DNA of 64,000 nucleotides from Epiperipatus broadwayi (lineage: Eukaryota; Onychophora; Udeonychophora; Euonychophora; Peripatidae): assembly GCA_028023455.1 (NCBI GenBank), contig JAQFVV010000050.1, forward strand, positions 2,498,411-2,562,410. Direction: 5' to 3'. Positions 11,171 to 23,051 of this stretch are shown here, one piece after another. Each line of letters starts with the position of its first letter. Position 1 is the stretch's first letter. A program made the translations under genes and the position numbers. Under the pieces are notes generated by a model. It did not search any database. It was not told the DNA's origin and saw nothing but the letters and a program-made list of their open reading frames with translations.

Positions 11171-11310
11171 AAGGCTTGCATGGTTTTTTTTTTCTCATAT
11201 GTCATAGCATATTCTGGGATGCGAACCCACAACTGTCTGCAATCAACTACTTGCTTGTAAGGCGAATGTGATGACCTCTCTGCTAACAACGCCTGACAAG
11301 GCTTGCATAG
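11171..11310 (-). mobile_element. tRNA-derived SINE with 13-bp target duplications
   Basis: The SINE body is 11184-11297 on the minus strand. It begins near GTCAGGCGTTGTTAGCAGAG, contains a tRNA-like A box (TTAGCAGAGAGG) and B box (GTGGGTTCGCATCCC), and ends with CTATGACATATGAG and an A tail. Direct repeats AAGGCTTGCATGG (11171-11183) and AAGGCTTGCATAG (11298-11310) flank it with one mismatch. It is a close relative of the SINE at 60,958-61,060, sharing head, boxes and the TGCTATGACATATGA tail. It would be transcribed by RNA polymerase III and moved by a LINE. Confidence 0.85.
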
Positions 11311-13429
11311 TTGAATGAAGAGATAAAATGATAATGACCGAGGATTACAGCCCGATCTGCCCTTCCTGGTGCTTACATTTCTTATAAAGTTCTGAGCAAT
11401 GAATCGTTTGATTAATGAGAAATAAACAGTAGAAAATGGCTGACATGTTGGCATTAGTAAAAAGATTTTTTACAAATTTATAACTATTAATTACACGATT
11501 TTTTATTTTTTATTTGCCAAGAAACACACTGAATACCGGGAAGTTAAATGTATATATATATATATTCTTCTTGGCGTTTATCTTTCTTTTTTCCTAAGCT
11601 TTCAGGTGTATTTTTTGCCTCTTTATAAACAAGAAATGCTTTGCACGTGACCTAAGACTATTTCTTCCTGTTATACAAAACCCGTATGTTAGCTTGATTT
11701 AAAACACTCGAGTTTTTTTTTTTGTTTATCTTTTATTTACTAGCACCTCTTTCATATTGCTTACTCATTAATGTTTTCACATAAGTCAAAACTAAAATAA
11801 CATTGCATTTCACAACGATGTAAAAAAATCGTCTCAATTTCAAAATATCTGCGTAATAACATAAACACGTGTGGTATTTTCATAGCTGACTTTACCATTG
11901 GATTATGAAAAGATTTAAAATCTTAATGAACTTTATAGAATGGTACATATGTAAGAACGACTCATATACCAATTCATGTTACTAAAAAAACTGGGCTAAA
12001 TAGAAAAATCAAAAATTCAAGGCTACACATTCGATAATCATATCAATGCTTTGCTAAATTGTGATTTATCCTTAAACATTGCTTTGATCTCAATGCAACA
12101 TAATTTTAACATTTTAATAGAAATAAAAATAATTGCAAATTTAAAAATATTGCCAGGAGTACAAAGTGTTCCTAGAATAATGAGACAGGGCTACAGCCTA
12201 TTCAAACCATATGCAACCTGGCCTTGAGTAACCAGCTACATATATAATTCTATTTAAATTCAATTGTTTCATTTACTTTAATTAAAAATTTAAATTAATG
12301 ATGAAAAAAGAAATAAAATATTCATTCCTAAAGGAATATCAATAACAATAAATAATAAAAAAGCATCTTAGAGAAAAACACAATCACAGCTCTCAAATTA
12401 AAAAAGGAAATTAATTGGCATATGTGAAAAATGTACTCTTAATTTTAGTTATAATTGATATTGTTCAATGAAATGTAGTTTTAAAAAATTATTAATTAAA
12501 TCTGCCAATAAAAATATGAGGTTATAAATTCATAGCTCTTTAGAAATGTCATTTCTCTAGAGAAAAAAGTAATTTAAAATTATGAATTAATTATATATAT
12601 ATAACTTAATTTTATATGTTTGTGCACATATATATATATATTCAAGTTTTTTGTTATATATCATAAATGAAGTTATATGGCATTATTATTCTTGAATTAA
12701 ATCAGATTCTTAAATATTTAAAACTCTCACCATGACCATGGAACTGTAATGATATAGTTTTGGTACTTGTTAAAGAGTGCTTTACATAACTGTGTGTGAT
12801 TAAATCTTTTAACCCTTAAAATAAATAAGAAAGCAACGTTCCATGTTTACATAAAGCACATGAAAATATGTTTCTATTTATTTTTTCTATTTATTTCTTA
12901 TAAAAACAGATTTTAAGCTAACAGTGTTAAACTAGTATTTCATTTTTATCTGGTCAATAGTTCGCTAGAAACCTTTTAGCTTTCTTTGTGGTTCTATTTC
13001 AGAGATTATACATTTTATTTCTTATAATATATTATACCGTTTGTTTATATGGTACAAATATATTGGCATCCGGTAAGATATTTAAAAGCTAAGAAAAAAG
13101 AAGAAAAAGTATATTTAGCGTTCTTATTAAAAAGATGAAATTAAATTTGTTAGTATAGTTCTTTTTTTTAAAAAACGTACAATGAAAGTAAAACTTTCGT
13201 CCATATCTTTTTTTTTTTGTATCTAATTAAAAATTAAGGTAAAAATTGGAAAGAACAAAAGACACATAAATTACTAATCCAGATAAGCTAAAAGAAAAAT
13301 ATTTTAGCTAATTAAAGATGGCAAAGGGACTTTGTGAAAAGAGAACTTTTAACTTAAATTTAAGAGAAAGTGTACAAAATTATTATCTTATATGCTGATA
13401 AAAGGACAAAAGGATGCACAGAAATTTCA
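11311..13429. other. Unassigned AT-rich sequence
   Basis: No gene recognised. Small (AT)n tracts at 11,551-11,566, 12,592-12,602 and 12,630-12,643 are possible left insertion sites for the LTR whose 3' end is at 14,408, but I could not find a matching TG start. The rest shows no structure I can name. Confidence 0.4.
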
Positions 13430-14408
13430 AAAACAGGATTGAGGTATAAAAAGAGGAGGACAACTTCGATCTGGATCTTCTCTTTACTTTCTAGTTATGT
13501 GTCTGAGAGTTGGAGGTTTCTGCGAGCATAACCCATGGCAGTAATATACTTTTGCATAGGTACGCCACTTGCTGTACCAAAACTGTCATGCAAGCATGGA
13601 AACGGGCCATGTGAAGACCCCTTTTTCCAATGAAAGGGTCACTACAACCATGCTTTTTCTCCAGCTATAGAATGGAAGATGCCAGCAGGAGAGACCGATG
13701 GAAATTCTTATGAGCTCGGGATCCTACAAATCTACACCAACTTACCGGTAAGTTAAGAGTAACTTTTCCCGATTGTGACAAACTTTGCAAACAATTCTTA
13801 AAAAAAAGATCAAAATATTCCTGATAAAGACTTTAAATTTTTATTCTTCAAGAGACTCTTGTTTACCTAAGAAATATAATCATTGAACTGTTTTTTTAAT
13901 TAATTGATTCATATCTGGATTAGAGTATGTGTCATCTTTCCAATTAATTGATTCATAATGTGTTTTTTATATTTAAATTAGTTAGAATAAAAATATTTCT
14001 AATACCAACTATTTATTGTACATTGTTAATGATTATTAATAAATTTATTAATTTTAATTATTACAATTTGAAAATATAATTTACCTTTGCCAACGCTGTA
14101 CTGAAACTCAATCCTCCGGAGTTTTCAAATAATTTTGTCATAACTAAATAAATAAAAGGGATTTAGCCAGTGGATTCTGATATAGAATCCTGACGCCTTT
14201 CAAATAAATTAAAAGCTGGCTTACTTGATCCCATTATTTTAGTGGTTACATTAGTTAAAAGGGTGTTGTGTGACCAGAAAAAATAATTGCATCCATTAAA
14301 TCTTACTGAATTGTCTGACGAAACAAATTTAATAGATAGGACGTAATTTGATCACCAAGTACAAGTAGTTAACTCATAACAAACCATAATAGAGCAGTGG
14401 ATGTTACA
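13430..14408 (+). mobile_element. 3' part of an LTR (promoter, leader and TTACA end)
   Basis: Architecture parallels the LTRs at 17,976 and 32,038. There is a TATA box (TATAAAAAG at 13,445), then a less AT-rich untranslated leader of about 280 bp, then a strong donor-like CCG|GTAAGT at 13,747/13,748. An AT-rich stretch follows and ends GATGTTACA at 14,408, immediately before an (AT)n tract. The leader shares CTACAAATCTACACC with CTACAAATCTATACA in the solo LTR (about 33,217). No matching 5' boundary was found, so it is truncated or too diverged. The alternative is a host promoter plus first exon. Confidence 0.4.
13445..13453 (+). promoter_or_regulatory. TATA box of putative LTR promoter
   Basis: TATAAAAAG followed by a purine-rich GAGGAGG and a less AT-rich leader. 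Transcription would start about 30 bp downstream. The same placement relative to a leader and donor site is seen at 18,721. Confidence 0.4.
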
Positions 14409-14867
14409 AATATATATATATATGTCAACGAGAATATCCGTAAGTATAATCAAGTATAATAAAAGAACAATTTCACCCTACATTTTAAAAAGCCATTTTA
14501 TATAAGTAGCTCTCATTTTTCAACATCAGCTAAAATCCTGTTATTCAATCTTTACTTGCCTTGTGTTTAATCTTCAATTTAATTAGAATAAAATTGCACA
14601 ATTTTAAACTGGTTCTAGTATTTTATTCTATAATTTTACTTATTCCATTTCCTTTTATAGATCATAATTAATTCATTATAATTTTCTATGACCATGTGGC
14701 TATGTAGTAACATCTTTCCCAGTTGAGAACAAATGTTAGTTTGCTAAAACTTCAGATATATATTCATACATTTTAATATTTTATACACTTAATCCGAAAA
14801 GCAAATGTGGATTATAATAATTTCTTTACCCATGAAATTATTTGTTTTAATATATATATAATCATGT

Positions 14868-15030
14868 AAAACTAGTTAACACTTAGACAATCATAATATC
14901 ACTAACAATCAACAATCTCAAATTATTGTCAAGGCTACTTTTTTTTAACAATAATGATGGTTGCCTTGACAACAATTTGAGATTGTTAATTATTATTGAT
15001 ATTGGAATTGTCTAAGTATTGACTAGTTTT
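14868..15030. repeat. Hairpin repeat with ~68-bp arms
   Basis: Left arm 14868-14935 and right arm 14963-15030 are inverted copies with about 85% identity by eye (AAAACTAGTTAACACTTAGA against AAAACTAGTCAATACTTAGA on the other strand). A 27-bp spacer carrying a T run separates them. It has no ORF and no clear target duplication. It is probably a small MITE. Confidence 0.7.
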
Positions 15031-15358
15031 AATAATTACTTATAAATCCATTCAGCCCTGAGCATTATAATGAGTTATATATATTAAAAAGTTAAAAAAA
15101 AAAAATTAAAAAAACTCTTTAGTAAAGATTTATAATTTTAAAGCTATTAATTTGATATTAAATGTAATTGGAATGTTAGTTGGGATTATATAAAAATTAG
15201 ATAATATATATTGCTTTTTGTATTACTTTAACTTGAGAATTTTATCTTGGCAAGTAAACCATTAATAGTGGATTTATAATTTAATTTTGGATAATAATTT
15301 AATTCCTGAATTGATATAAATAGTTTAACATATTAAGTAGATTAGCTTTTGGTTTTTG

Positions 15359-15362
<4 letters not shown>

Positions 15363-15403
<41 letters not shown>
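15363..15403. repeat. (AT)n microsatellite
   Basis: About 20 uninterrupted AT units. Confidence 0.95.
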
Positions 15404-15405
<2 letters not shown>

Positions 15406-15796
15406 AAATAGATAAATGTCACATCTATGTCTTTGTTGCCCATGTGGTCTTACACATGAGAGAGTTGGTTAACAATAGTTGTAAGTCAGCATAATGAAAA
15501 TAGTTTTGAAATTCTTTAAAGGATATTAGACAAAAAATAATAATGACAATATATTATATTTTTTTGAATAATAATATTGTAATTGGTTAGTGTTATTATT
15601 AATATATGCAGGACTTTAACAAAATTTAAAGAAATAATAAGTTTTATAATATGGAAAAAAAATGTAGCAACCTAATTTTATAATCAATAACTGAAAGATT
15701 TAGAATTAGGGGAAAAAAGAGAATATACTTAAAGAAATATAAATGAAAAAAACATCACATTATTTCTATTACAACATAGTAATAAAAATAAATAGA
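15404..15796. other. Unassigned AT-rich spacer
   Basis: Nothing recognised between the (AT)n tract and the mariner remnant. Confidence 0.4.
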
Positions 15797-16590
15797 GTAT
15801 AAAGGGGTATTCAAAAACCTCCAGAATTATTAGTTATTTTTAGATGTGACTTTAATCTCTTTCAAAGTGCTGTCCATTGATGCACTGCACTGGTCTAAAT
15901 GTGATTTCACTTTCTAGAACAATCCTAATTCCATTGCAAAGTCATATCTTTTAATGGCTATCTTTTTTTCTTTACTATTTTCAAATCAGAAAAAAAAATT
16001 TTGTTGAAGCATTTTTTTCATTTGACGTCACACAGAGCAAGATTAGGTGAATAAGGTAGATGGATAAGCTAGGTCATACTGTTTTTGATTAAAAATTGTT
16101 TCATACTCAAGACTTGATGCAATGGCATATTGCTATGGTGAAGTCAGCACAAATTCCTTTGCCATAAATCAGGATGTTTTCATTCCATCACAATTGTGTA
16201 AACATTTCAGAACTTGTAGGTAAAACACTTGACCATTATAAATTATTTTTGAATGAACAATGCTGTTTGCATTAAAAACAGTATTGCCTTGTCATTAGAC
16301 TTCACTTGTAATTACAGTATTAAAATGTGGTGAATTTTAACTCTATAATGAAACCATTTTCAAATTTGTGTTTTCCCCAGAACTGTTTGCTTGTATGCTG
16401 TTTTAAGCATTACAATTGTTTCCCTAACAGAAAACAATTATGTTGCAACTTTTCATCCATTACAAATATCTGTGAATAAACTAGATGCACTTGACAAAAA
16501 AATTGCTATGTGGAATCACAATTCATTCAACGAAGCCAGTCAGCATACTATTGCAGTCTTCACATACTAAACACATCAGAAAGATGAATT
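15797..16590 (-). pseudogene. mariner-like transposase remnant (C-terminal half)
   Basis: On the minus strand, broken frames give blocks in mariner order. They include a QFWGKHKFENG-like segment, a 'VHS-IIYNGQVFYLQVLKCL' block corresponding to the conserved region before the second catalytic Asp, and an 'HLPYSPNLALCD' block equivalent to the YSPDLAPCD signature that ends in the third catalytic residue. A terminal region, 'IAIKRYDF...HLDQCSASMDSTLKEI', resembles the 'RW..C....G.YFE' end. The plus-strand start AAGGGGTATTCAAAAACCTC may be the terminal repeat. Many stops and no matching opposite terminal repeat near 16.6 kb indicate a truncated, dead copy. Confidence 0.65.
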
Positions 16591-16933
16591 AATAATTTGG
16601 AAAAATTTTCCTTGTTTATAAAATCTTTCTTAGTAAAGATCTCTAATATCCCTCAAGTAAAGAGTAAATAAATTACTCTTTAATATCATCAATAATAATT
16701 TCAAAAGTGAAATTATCTTTAATATAATAATTAAAGAAATACTTAATGATATCATTCTAAACTTGAATTCCAAGAAAGACAAATATCATCAAACATATTT
16801 ATGTATCTAAATAAATTTATTTTTAAGAAGATTTTAAGTTATAGAAAATACATTGTGAGTAAACACATTTTGCCACAGGTTAAATGCTACTATTCTAACC
16901 CAAAAAGTCCAATTATTCATCCTACTGAAATGC

Positions 16934-16936
<3 letters not shown>

Positions 16937-17012
<76 letters not shown>
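16937..17012. repeat. (AT)n microsatellite, ~75 bp
   Basis: An uninterrupted AT dinucleotide array of about 37 units. It generates spurious Ile-Tyr ORFs on both strands. Confidence 0.97.
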
Positions 17013-17016
<4 letters not shown>

Positions 17017-17975
17017 CAATAGCCAACATTGGTTTACAGTGAGGTAATTTAAGGAAAGTAATGTCAGTGTTATGTGAGAGGAATATTTATAAAACAATGG
17101 AGTATATTGATGGCCTCACTGATGATTGATAACTGGAAATAAAAGAATTTTATTCCTAATAAGCATTGCAACATAAAATTTTGGAAAATGAATACAACAA
17201 TACCATAAACTTTAAATACATCATATTATTTTTGTGAATCACCATCTATAAATATTTAATTTTATTTTATTTTTTTTGCCTTTAAAACCTGCTTACTTTG
17301 GAATAATCCATTTTGGAAAATCATTAGACCAAAAATGGGGAAAGATCATTAGGTTATTTTTTTTTTATTTAATAAAATTTAGGTCTTCCTTATATGGTGA
17401 CTTGGCCAGGTTAATAATTAAACTTAATATGAAAGTAAGATTCTTCATATTAAATTCATTCACTTATGACATGACGGAATTCTTGTTTAGTATTAAGTTA
17501 ATTAATTTATTAATATTTGTTTATTTATTATTTGGATGAAAAGTCTTTTCTTTTAATGATAGGGACTATACATAGATGGAAGGTTTTATAAAAATAGAAT
17601 TCCCTCAAATGAATTTGATATTACAAAATTATTCATTTATACTTATATTGTTTAATTTAAATTTAGTTAGTTAGTGTTATCATAATCTTTGAAATTATAA
17701 AATTGTATTTATTTTTGCAATCTATTAAATATTATTTGTACTATGATATATATCTATGATGGGATATGAGAAGGTATAATTTTAAAATGTATATACTAAT
17801 TTAGTAGAAATGTAATTAAACACTTGTAATAAAAAATTTTATTATATAAAAATAAATTTAAATTGTTTTCAATTAATAAATATTATTAAATTTATTTTAA
17901 ATTTAAGGATGTCTCTGATTTATTTAAATTATTTATTTTATTTTCATAATAAAATAAAATTGAATATATATATAT
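17013..17975. other. Unassigned AT-rich sequence ending in the LTR target (AT)n
   Basis: No recognised gene. The last dozen bases form an (AT)n tract that abuts the 5' LTR. Confidence 0.45.
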
Positions 17976-20680
17976 TGAAACAGTAAGGTCTGTTTTGCAG
18001 ATCTTCGTTTCACCTTTTCTCACTTATTTCCTACCTCATACCTTAGTTTGAACCCCAATCTATCATAGTGTGTCTGCAATACGCTTATATACCGAAAATC
18101 CTGCCTAATTTTAAACCACAAGTACAATGCTCATATTATATATATAAGTCATTCCCAAATAAATAAAAGTTTATAGATTATGTATATGTTCACATAATTT
18201 TGATTTATTAAAAAGTAGGTTATATAAGTCGTAATTGCGCACACACTATGATATGCATTTTAAAACATATCAAAATTATAAATTGTTAAAGTTATTTTGT
18301 TTGAATCTATTTACAAATATATTACCATCATAATATAGTTTGATTTAAAATAAAATTCATTTAGTAAATATTCGTTTAGTAAATAGATTCAAATATTGCA
18401 AGTTAAAAGTAAAATAATTTTCGTTTAATTTAATAAAAGTCATTCCAAATATTTCTTTAAAATAAATGAGGGACAATGGTTTAATTAGTTAATATTATAT
18501 AAGTTTATCTAAAAACAGCAGATGTCCACTTAAGGTTTTCTTTAATTAATAAAAGTAATTTTAATTAAATCTAGTTTGTAATTCGAATGTCGACAGGGAA
18601 ATTAACAAAAGAAATTAATTAATGTTGAATTCCTTTAGACATTCGGATAGATTTAATTACAGCTGATAAGTCCGATATATTTTTGTAATGCTCCAGGGCA
18701 GTTCTATTGTTAAAGTCTACTATAAAAAGAAGGGTTTTCTTTTGTTCTCCAGTTTTTCTAATGTTTCTAAGAGAAATCATTCTGAGTTCTATTCTAATAA
18801 TTTGCTAACCTTGACATGACAGAGTAGAGGTGTTAAGATGGCTATGTCCCCTCGGAATAGCCGGCCGCTGCTCCAGACCATCGGAAGCTATCACATAAGG
18901 AACCCCGGAACTGCTGCTGCTGCAAAAATATGAACATTCCAGATTTTGCTGCTGAATTATAAAACCTGCCGAACATCTACCTGCAAATGCGTCTCCAGAG
19001 GTAACCTAAATTAACCCAAGAGCTCTTGTGATTCCTAACTAACATGCTATAGCTATTCTAAATTGTTTTCTGAAATTTCACATAACTTTATTATGTACTT
19101 CTTTAAAGTGTTCAAATATAATCAACAGTTTTGCTCTATCCTTGGGTTAATATTTTCTATTTATAAAGCTTTCTTTTATTTTATTATGATAATGTGTCAG
19201 AATCGTCTTTGACCGAGTGAACTATTCCCTTTATTGAAAGTAAGACGCCGCTATTAAGGCATATTTTAAATTTATAATTTTCCAATTTTATTATCTTGCA
19301 AATCACTCATTCGAGGGCGATTCTTTTCTTTAATATATAATATAATCACATAGTTTAAAATCTACATGTTATTGATTTTAATCTAATATGAGAGTATGTG
19401 TGAGGTCAATGATTAAATGTGTCCCCTAATGCATGATTGCATATATAAATCTATACTTACTTTTCAAACCTGCAAGCATGCATTTTCCTATTTTAATTAC
19501 CATGTTCTACTTTAATTACAAAGTTCATCATTGACGTCGAGAATGTGCGGACCCTTTTAAATGAATTTCTGGGAATTTGATTGGGCATTTCTCTTAATCC
19601 AAGTAAAACCCATTCAGTATGTTTTGTATACACTCGTCTCATATTGCTGGTAAATGAATTGGTTGTTGAGACCACTTTGTTTTATTTTTCCAAGGATTCT
19701 TTACATGGCTAAGGCTGTTCTCTTTGCCTTTTTGCAGTTTCCAGGCAGAGTGTGTCACCAAATGACACACCTGGGAATTAAACGCAATCATCATCCAGTC
19801 GCTAAGTTTTGGCTGTTCATAAAAATACTCTCCTACGGGTTAGCGGCGATATGCCCTCCGTAATCATTCCGGATATTCAATATTGTTTTATTTTATATTT
19901 ATTTTACAAAGCATCCATGACTTAAACGTGTCACACCCTCCAACTTTAATAAATTCATTATCAGCAATACTGACCTCCCAATGCAACTCTATTATTATTA
20001 TTCTCAAATAAATGCTTTGATCACATTCCCACTTTGTTGCTTAGTAAGCTTTTGTCCGTGCTATTCTCGAAATCAATAAATATTTTAGAACACTTAATTT
20101 TCAAATATTTTCTTAGACTTGTATAATTACTCAAAGCACCTCGCACATGTTCCTATCTCATCAAGCACATTATCGTAATGCTATTAACCCAAGGAATAGA
20201 ATATATCACTTTGCTTTAAAACCTTTTGTCATTTATTGAAATATAATGCCAACAATTATTTAATACGCGTCCCTGTCTCATATAAGCAGACAGTGGCATT
20301 ATATATATAATTTATATAAATAAATTTTGTGAAATTATTTAAAACTAAATTTGATCTCTTATTTTATTTGATTCCTATCACTGTCTCGGTCTATATATAT
20401 ATATTTTCTGCATTTCTTTTGTAAATCCATAGACGTTAATTAGCCACCCAAACTTCTTTTAGTATAGAGTCTTTTGTTTCTCCCTGACCACCAGGCACCG
20501 GTCAAAGGTTATACTAGTAGTGGCATCAGATGTGTTATCACGTAGATGGCACTGTGAAATTTGGACTTTAGATTTGAACTTAGTATATCTAGAAGGCAAC
20601 CCCTCCTAGAATGTTCAGTTTCATGTCTGGGGTTTGAATTCTGCAGTGTGTTAGCGAGATAGACGATTCTGACTGTTACA
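17976..20680 (+). repeat. 5' LTR
   Basis: 2,705 bp, the same length as the 3' LTR, and differing by scattered substitutions (mostly at CpG) and small indels. It contains a TATA box at 18,721, a leader richer in G and C than its surroundings (CGGAATAGCCGGCCGCTGCTCC region) and a donor-like CCAGAG|GTAACC at 19,000/19,001, followed by a long AT-rich tail. Short ORFs inside the LTR (for example 19,654-19,863) occur in both copies but have no recognisable motif. Confidence 0.93.
18721..18728 (+). promoter_or_regulatory. TATA box in 5' LTR
   Basis: TATAAAAA, 745 bp into the LTR, precedes the leader. It is conserved at 23,800 in the 3' LTR. This would mark the end of U3 and transcription start near 18,750. 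Confidence 0.6.
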
Positions 20681-20702
20681 TAGTATTTTTTTTCCGGGTC
20701 CA

Positions 20703-20724
20703 TGGCTTGCCCAAACGTGGAGCC
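20703..20724 (+). promoter_or_regulatory. Candidate primer binding site (tRNA-Lys type)
   Basis: TGGCTTGCCCAAACGTGGAG resembles the Lys-tRNA-complementary site TGGCGCCCAACGTGGGGC used by many gypsy-like elements, but needs two small insertions and one substitution. It lies 22 bp after the LTR end instead of directly adjacent. A second, partial TGGCGCCCAAGAG lies at 21,319. Confidence 0.4.
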
Positions 20725-21947
20725 TCGATTATTTAAACACCCACATCCCTGTAGCTTAATTTTAGCATTTTGTTTCATATTTAATCACTCAAATCCTTTA
20801 TATTTTTGATATATAAAATATCTTTTCAAACTCTATACTATCTATATTGTTTATTTGCGTGTATATTTCATATATTTTGTTTGACTCGGGCATTCAATTA
20901 CTTATACTGTATAATCAGAATTTGTCCAAACTTGCTATAGTGTGATACAAGCCATCTGTATTTATCTGTATTGTTGTTTCATTTAAGTCACGCTATATAC
21001 GCAAGGTGTGAATTACTTAAATATTGTCCCAAGTGAATATTGTGACAATCTATGAAGATTTCAAATATTGTATTTTTCTATCAAAATAAAGTTTTATCGG
21101 CTCAACGCGCAAGATAGCATAATGATAATTTTGTACGGTAATGACCTAGATATGTAATAGGCTATCGTATGGAATTCAAAAAATTCAATCATAAATAAAA
21201 TGTTGTAATCAATAAAAAAAAATGTGAATGTTTTAACGAGTGCCCGTAGTTAAATGGAATAGTTATTAAAATTCATTTTGGGAAGCTAACAGTCTATGGA
21301 TCCTTTTAACTGGTGACATGGCGCCCAAGAGTAATTTCATTAAACGGAGTTACTTCTAAAATAAATTTTGTCACCAGGCTAAATTCTTTTATATGTAATT
21401 TGTTTTTTTCAACGTGTGTAAATTTTTCTTAGACCAAATAATGAGACGTGAATCGGATCAATAATTATGTAAATAAAAATATATGTATGCTAATCTTAAA
21501 TAAGAAGGAATGAAATAAGTATACCCGGATCTAGCGAATGTTAACATATATAAATAAAATTGCTTGAGTTTAAAAATATATATGTTAGCGAAATATTTTG
21601 ACAGATAGAATTTAAGAGATTTTTTGTATATACGGGCAGTTAAAAATATATATGTTGGCAGCAGATTTAAACAAGAAATTTTTGCAGTAATAAAAGGGTA
21701 GTAGTCGGGGTTTTTAGTGATAAACATAAAAGCAGTAATTAGGCCAACAGAACCGAGAGGGAGATAGCCTATTAGCCATTAATAAAGTTATAATCAAACA
21801 TAATAATCGCAGAGTTAAACAAGGAATAAAAATAAATAAAATAGAGATAACCGTAAAACAGTTTAATATTTTTTTTAGGATATATTAAATAGTTAGCAAT
21901 AAAATAAAAGTCATCATCATTATTGATCACGGTAATCATCCAAGGCC
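20725..21947 (+). other. Long untranslated leader of the LTR element
   Basis: About 1.2 kb without a convincing ORF between the primer-site candidate and the ORF start. It contains TGGCGCCCAAGAG at 21,319. ORFs on the opposite strand (21,458-21,727) have no motif and look like chance. Confidence 0.6.
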
Positions 21948-22724
21948 ATGGAAAATATGGATACTAATGAGGTCCATTTCTGGACTATTATAGAATTGTT
22001 TAAGCAAGGTGAAGAAAGAGCGAAAAGATGGGCAGAAGAAAGCCGAAGGAGAGGTGAGGAACTTAGAGCACTGTACAGGCTCCTCCCTGGATGGCAAGAG
22101 ATGGCAGATAAACTCCTGAACCAGAAAGTTGAGACAAATGATTCCGCAAAGAAGACTGATACACCAGACCTGGGACCTCGAACTCAGCCAACCAAGCTCA
22201 ACACTAGAATATTCCATGAAGTAAAAAAATGTCCCGAACTTTCTTTGGAAAGAGTACTTCCATTAAATGATGTCCGGGACACAGGACATCAAACCCAGCT
22301 AACCAAGCTTCGTCACATAAAAATTTTTCACGAAGTCAAAAAATGTCCACAACTGTATTTAGACGAGATATTTCCAGCCAAGAATGTATGGGACTTACGG
22401 ATTCAAACCCAGCTAACCATGCTTACCACCAACATCAAAGTACTTAAAGAAAACCAGGAAAATATCCCACCTGATATAGCAAGAATATATCGAATAAAGG
22501 AAATAGTGAAAACAATGATGGCACTGGATTTCAGCCCATGGGCCAAGGAGCCACCAGATAAGGCAAATAATTGCAACAGCCTAAAGCTTCAGTTATTAAC
22601 AACCACTCTGGATTTCAGTCCCTGGGCCAAAGAACTGCCAGACAAGGTAAAGAGACCTGATAATCTGAGACTGCAGTCATCAAATTATAAAAGCAGTGAT
22701 TACCCACCAGACCCAGGATTATAG
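21948..22724 (+). CDS. Unrecognised 258-aa repeat protein of the LTR element
   Basis: An intact ORF in good start context (GGCCATGG). I do not recognise the family. Residues 9-57 form a charged, probably helical segment (FWTIIELFKQGEERAKRW, then RRRGEELRALYRLLPGW) compatible with a coiled coil. Residues ~73-170 hold about 2.6 copies of a ~37-aa repeat with signature IFHEVKKCP-x-L-x-L-(E/D), each preceded by QT/QP-(L/T)-(T/K). Residues 191-245 hold two copies of a ~28-aa repeat beginning LDFSPWAKE and containing PDK and a Leu-Lys/Arg-Leu-Gln motif. The C-terminus is Pro/Ser/Asp-rich. There is no Asp protease, reverse transcriptase, integrase or CCHC knuckle. By position it could be a gag-like or accessory protein, or a captured host sequence expanded by duplication. 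Codon composition is markedly less AT-rich than the flanks. Confidence 0.75.
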   Translation: MENMDTNEVHFWTIIELFKQGEERAKRWAEESRRRGEELRALYRLLPGWQEMADKLLNQKVETNDSAKKTDTPDLGPRTQPTKLNTRIFHEVKKCPELSLERVLPLNDVRDTGHQTQLTKLRHIKIFHEVKKCPQLYLDEIFPAKNVWDLRIQTQLTMLTTNIKVLKENQENIPPDIARIYRIKEIVKTMMALDFSPWAKEPPDKANNCNSLKLQLLTTTLDFSPWAKELPDKVKRPDNLRLQSSNYKSSDYPPDPGL

Positions 22725-23051
22725 TAGTTTTTTTTTTAAACAAAAAAATAAAATAAAAATGGACACGTCACAGGATAAATGAGCAAGGAGATAGGATATA
22801 ACCAATATTAAACTTGTAAAACGTTAAATAAAATTTGTTGAAAGGGGAAAATAATAGACAAAATGTTCGCTAGATGGTAGATTTATTAATATGATCCGGG
22901 TATATAATTCAGTTTCGTTTCTTCATTATATTTATATCCTGTACATTATGGGTTATCTTGTAAATTTTGTTTATGCAGGCTTCATAGGTGGACACCTGTT
23001 GTAAGATCTTTTTTTTTAACAATTTTTTTTTGTTCCATCACTAAGGGAATG
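22725..23051 (+). other. 3' untranslated part of the LTR element with polypurine candidate
   Basis: No ORF. The last bases before the 3' LTR, CTAAGGGAATG (23,041-23,051), are the best polypurine tract candidate, though short. Confidence 0.5.

Noticed and set aside
11137-11454. 105-codon minus-strand ORF
   Set aside because: It spans the SINE at 11,171-11,310, including its tRNA-like part.
16801-17097. ORFs on both strands with long Ile-Tyr runs
   Set aside because: They are translations of the (AT)n microsatellite.
17114-17140. CTGATGA followed by GAAA (possible hammerhead)
   Set aside because: No paired stem II and no stem I. The two boxes are a chance co-occurrence.
19654-19863. 69-codon ORF present in both LTRs (also 24,730-24,939)
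   Set aside because: Its duplication is explained by the LTR repeat. No motif; differences between copies change residues freely.
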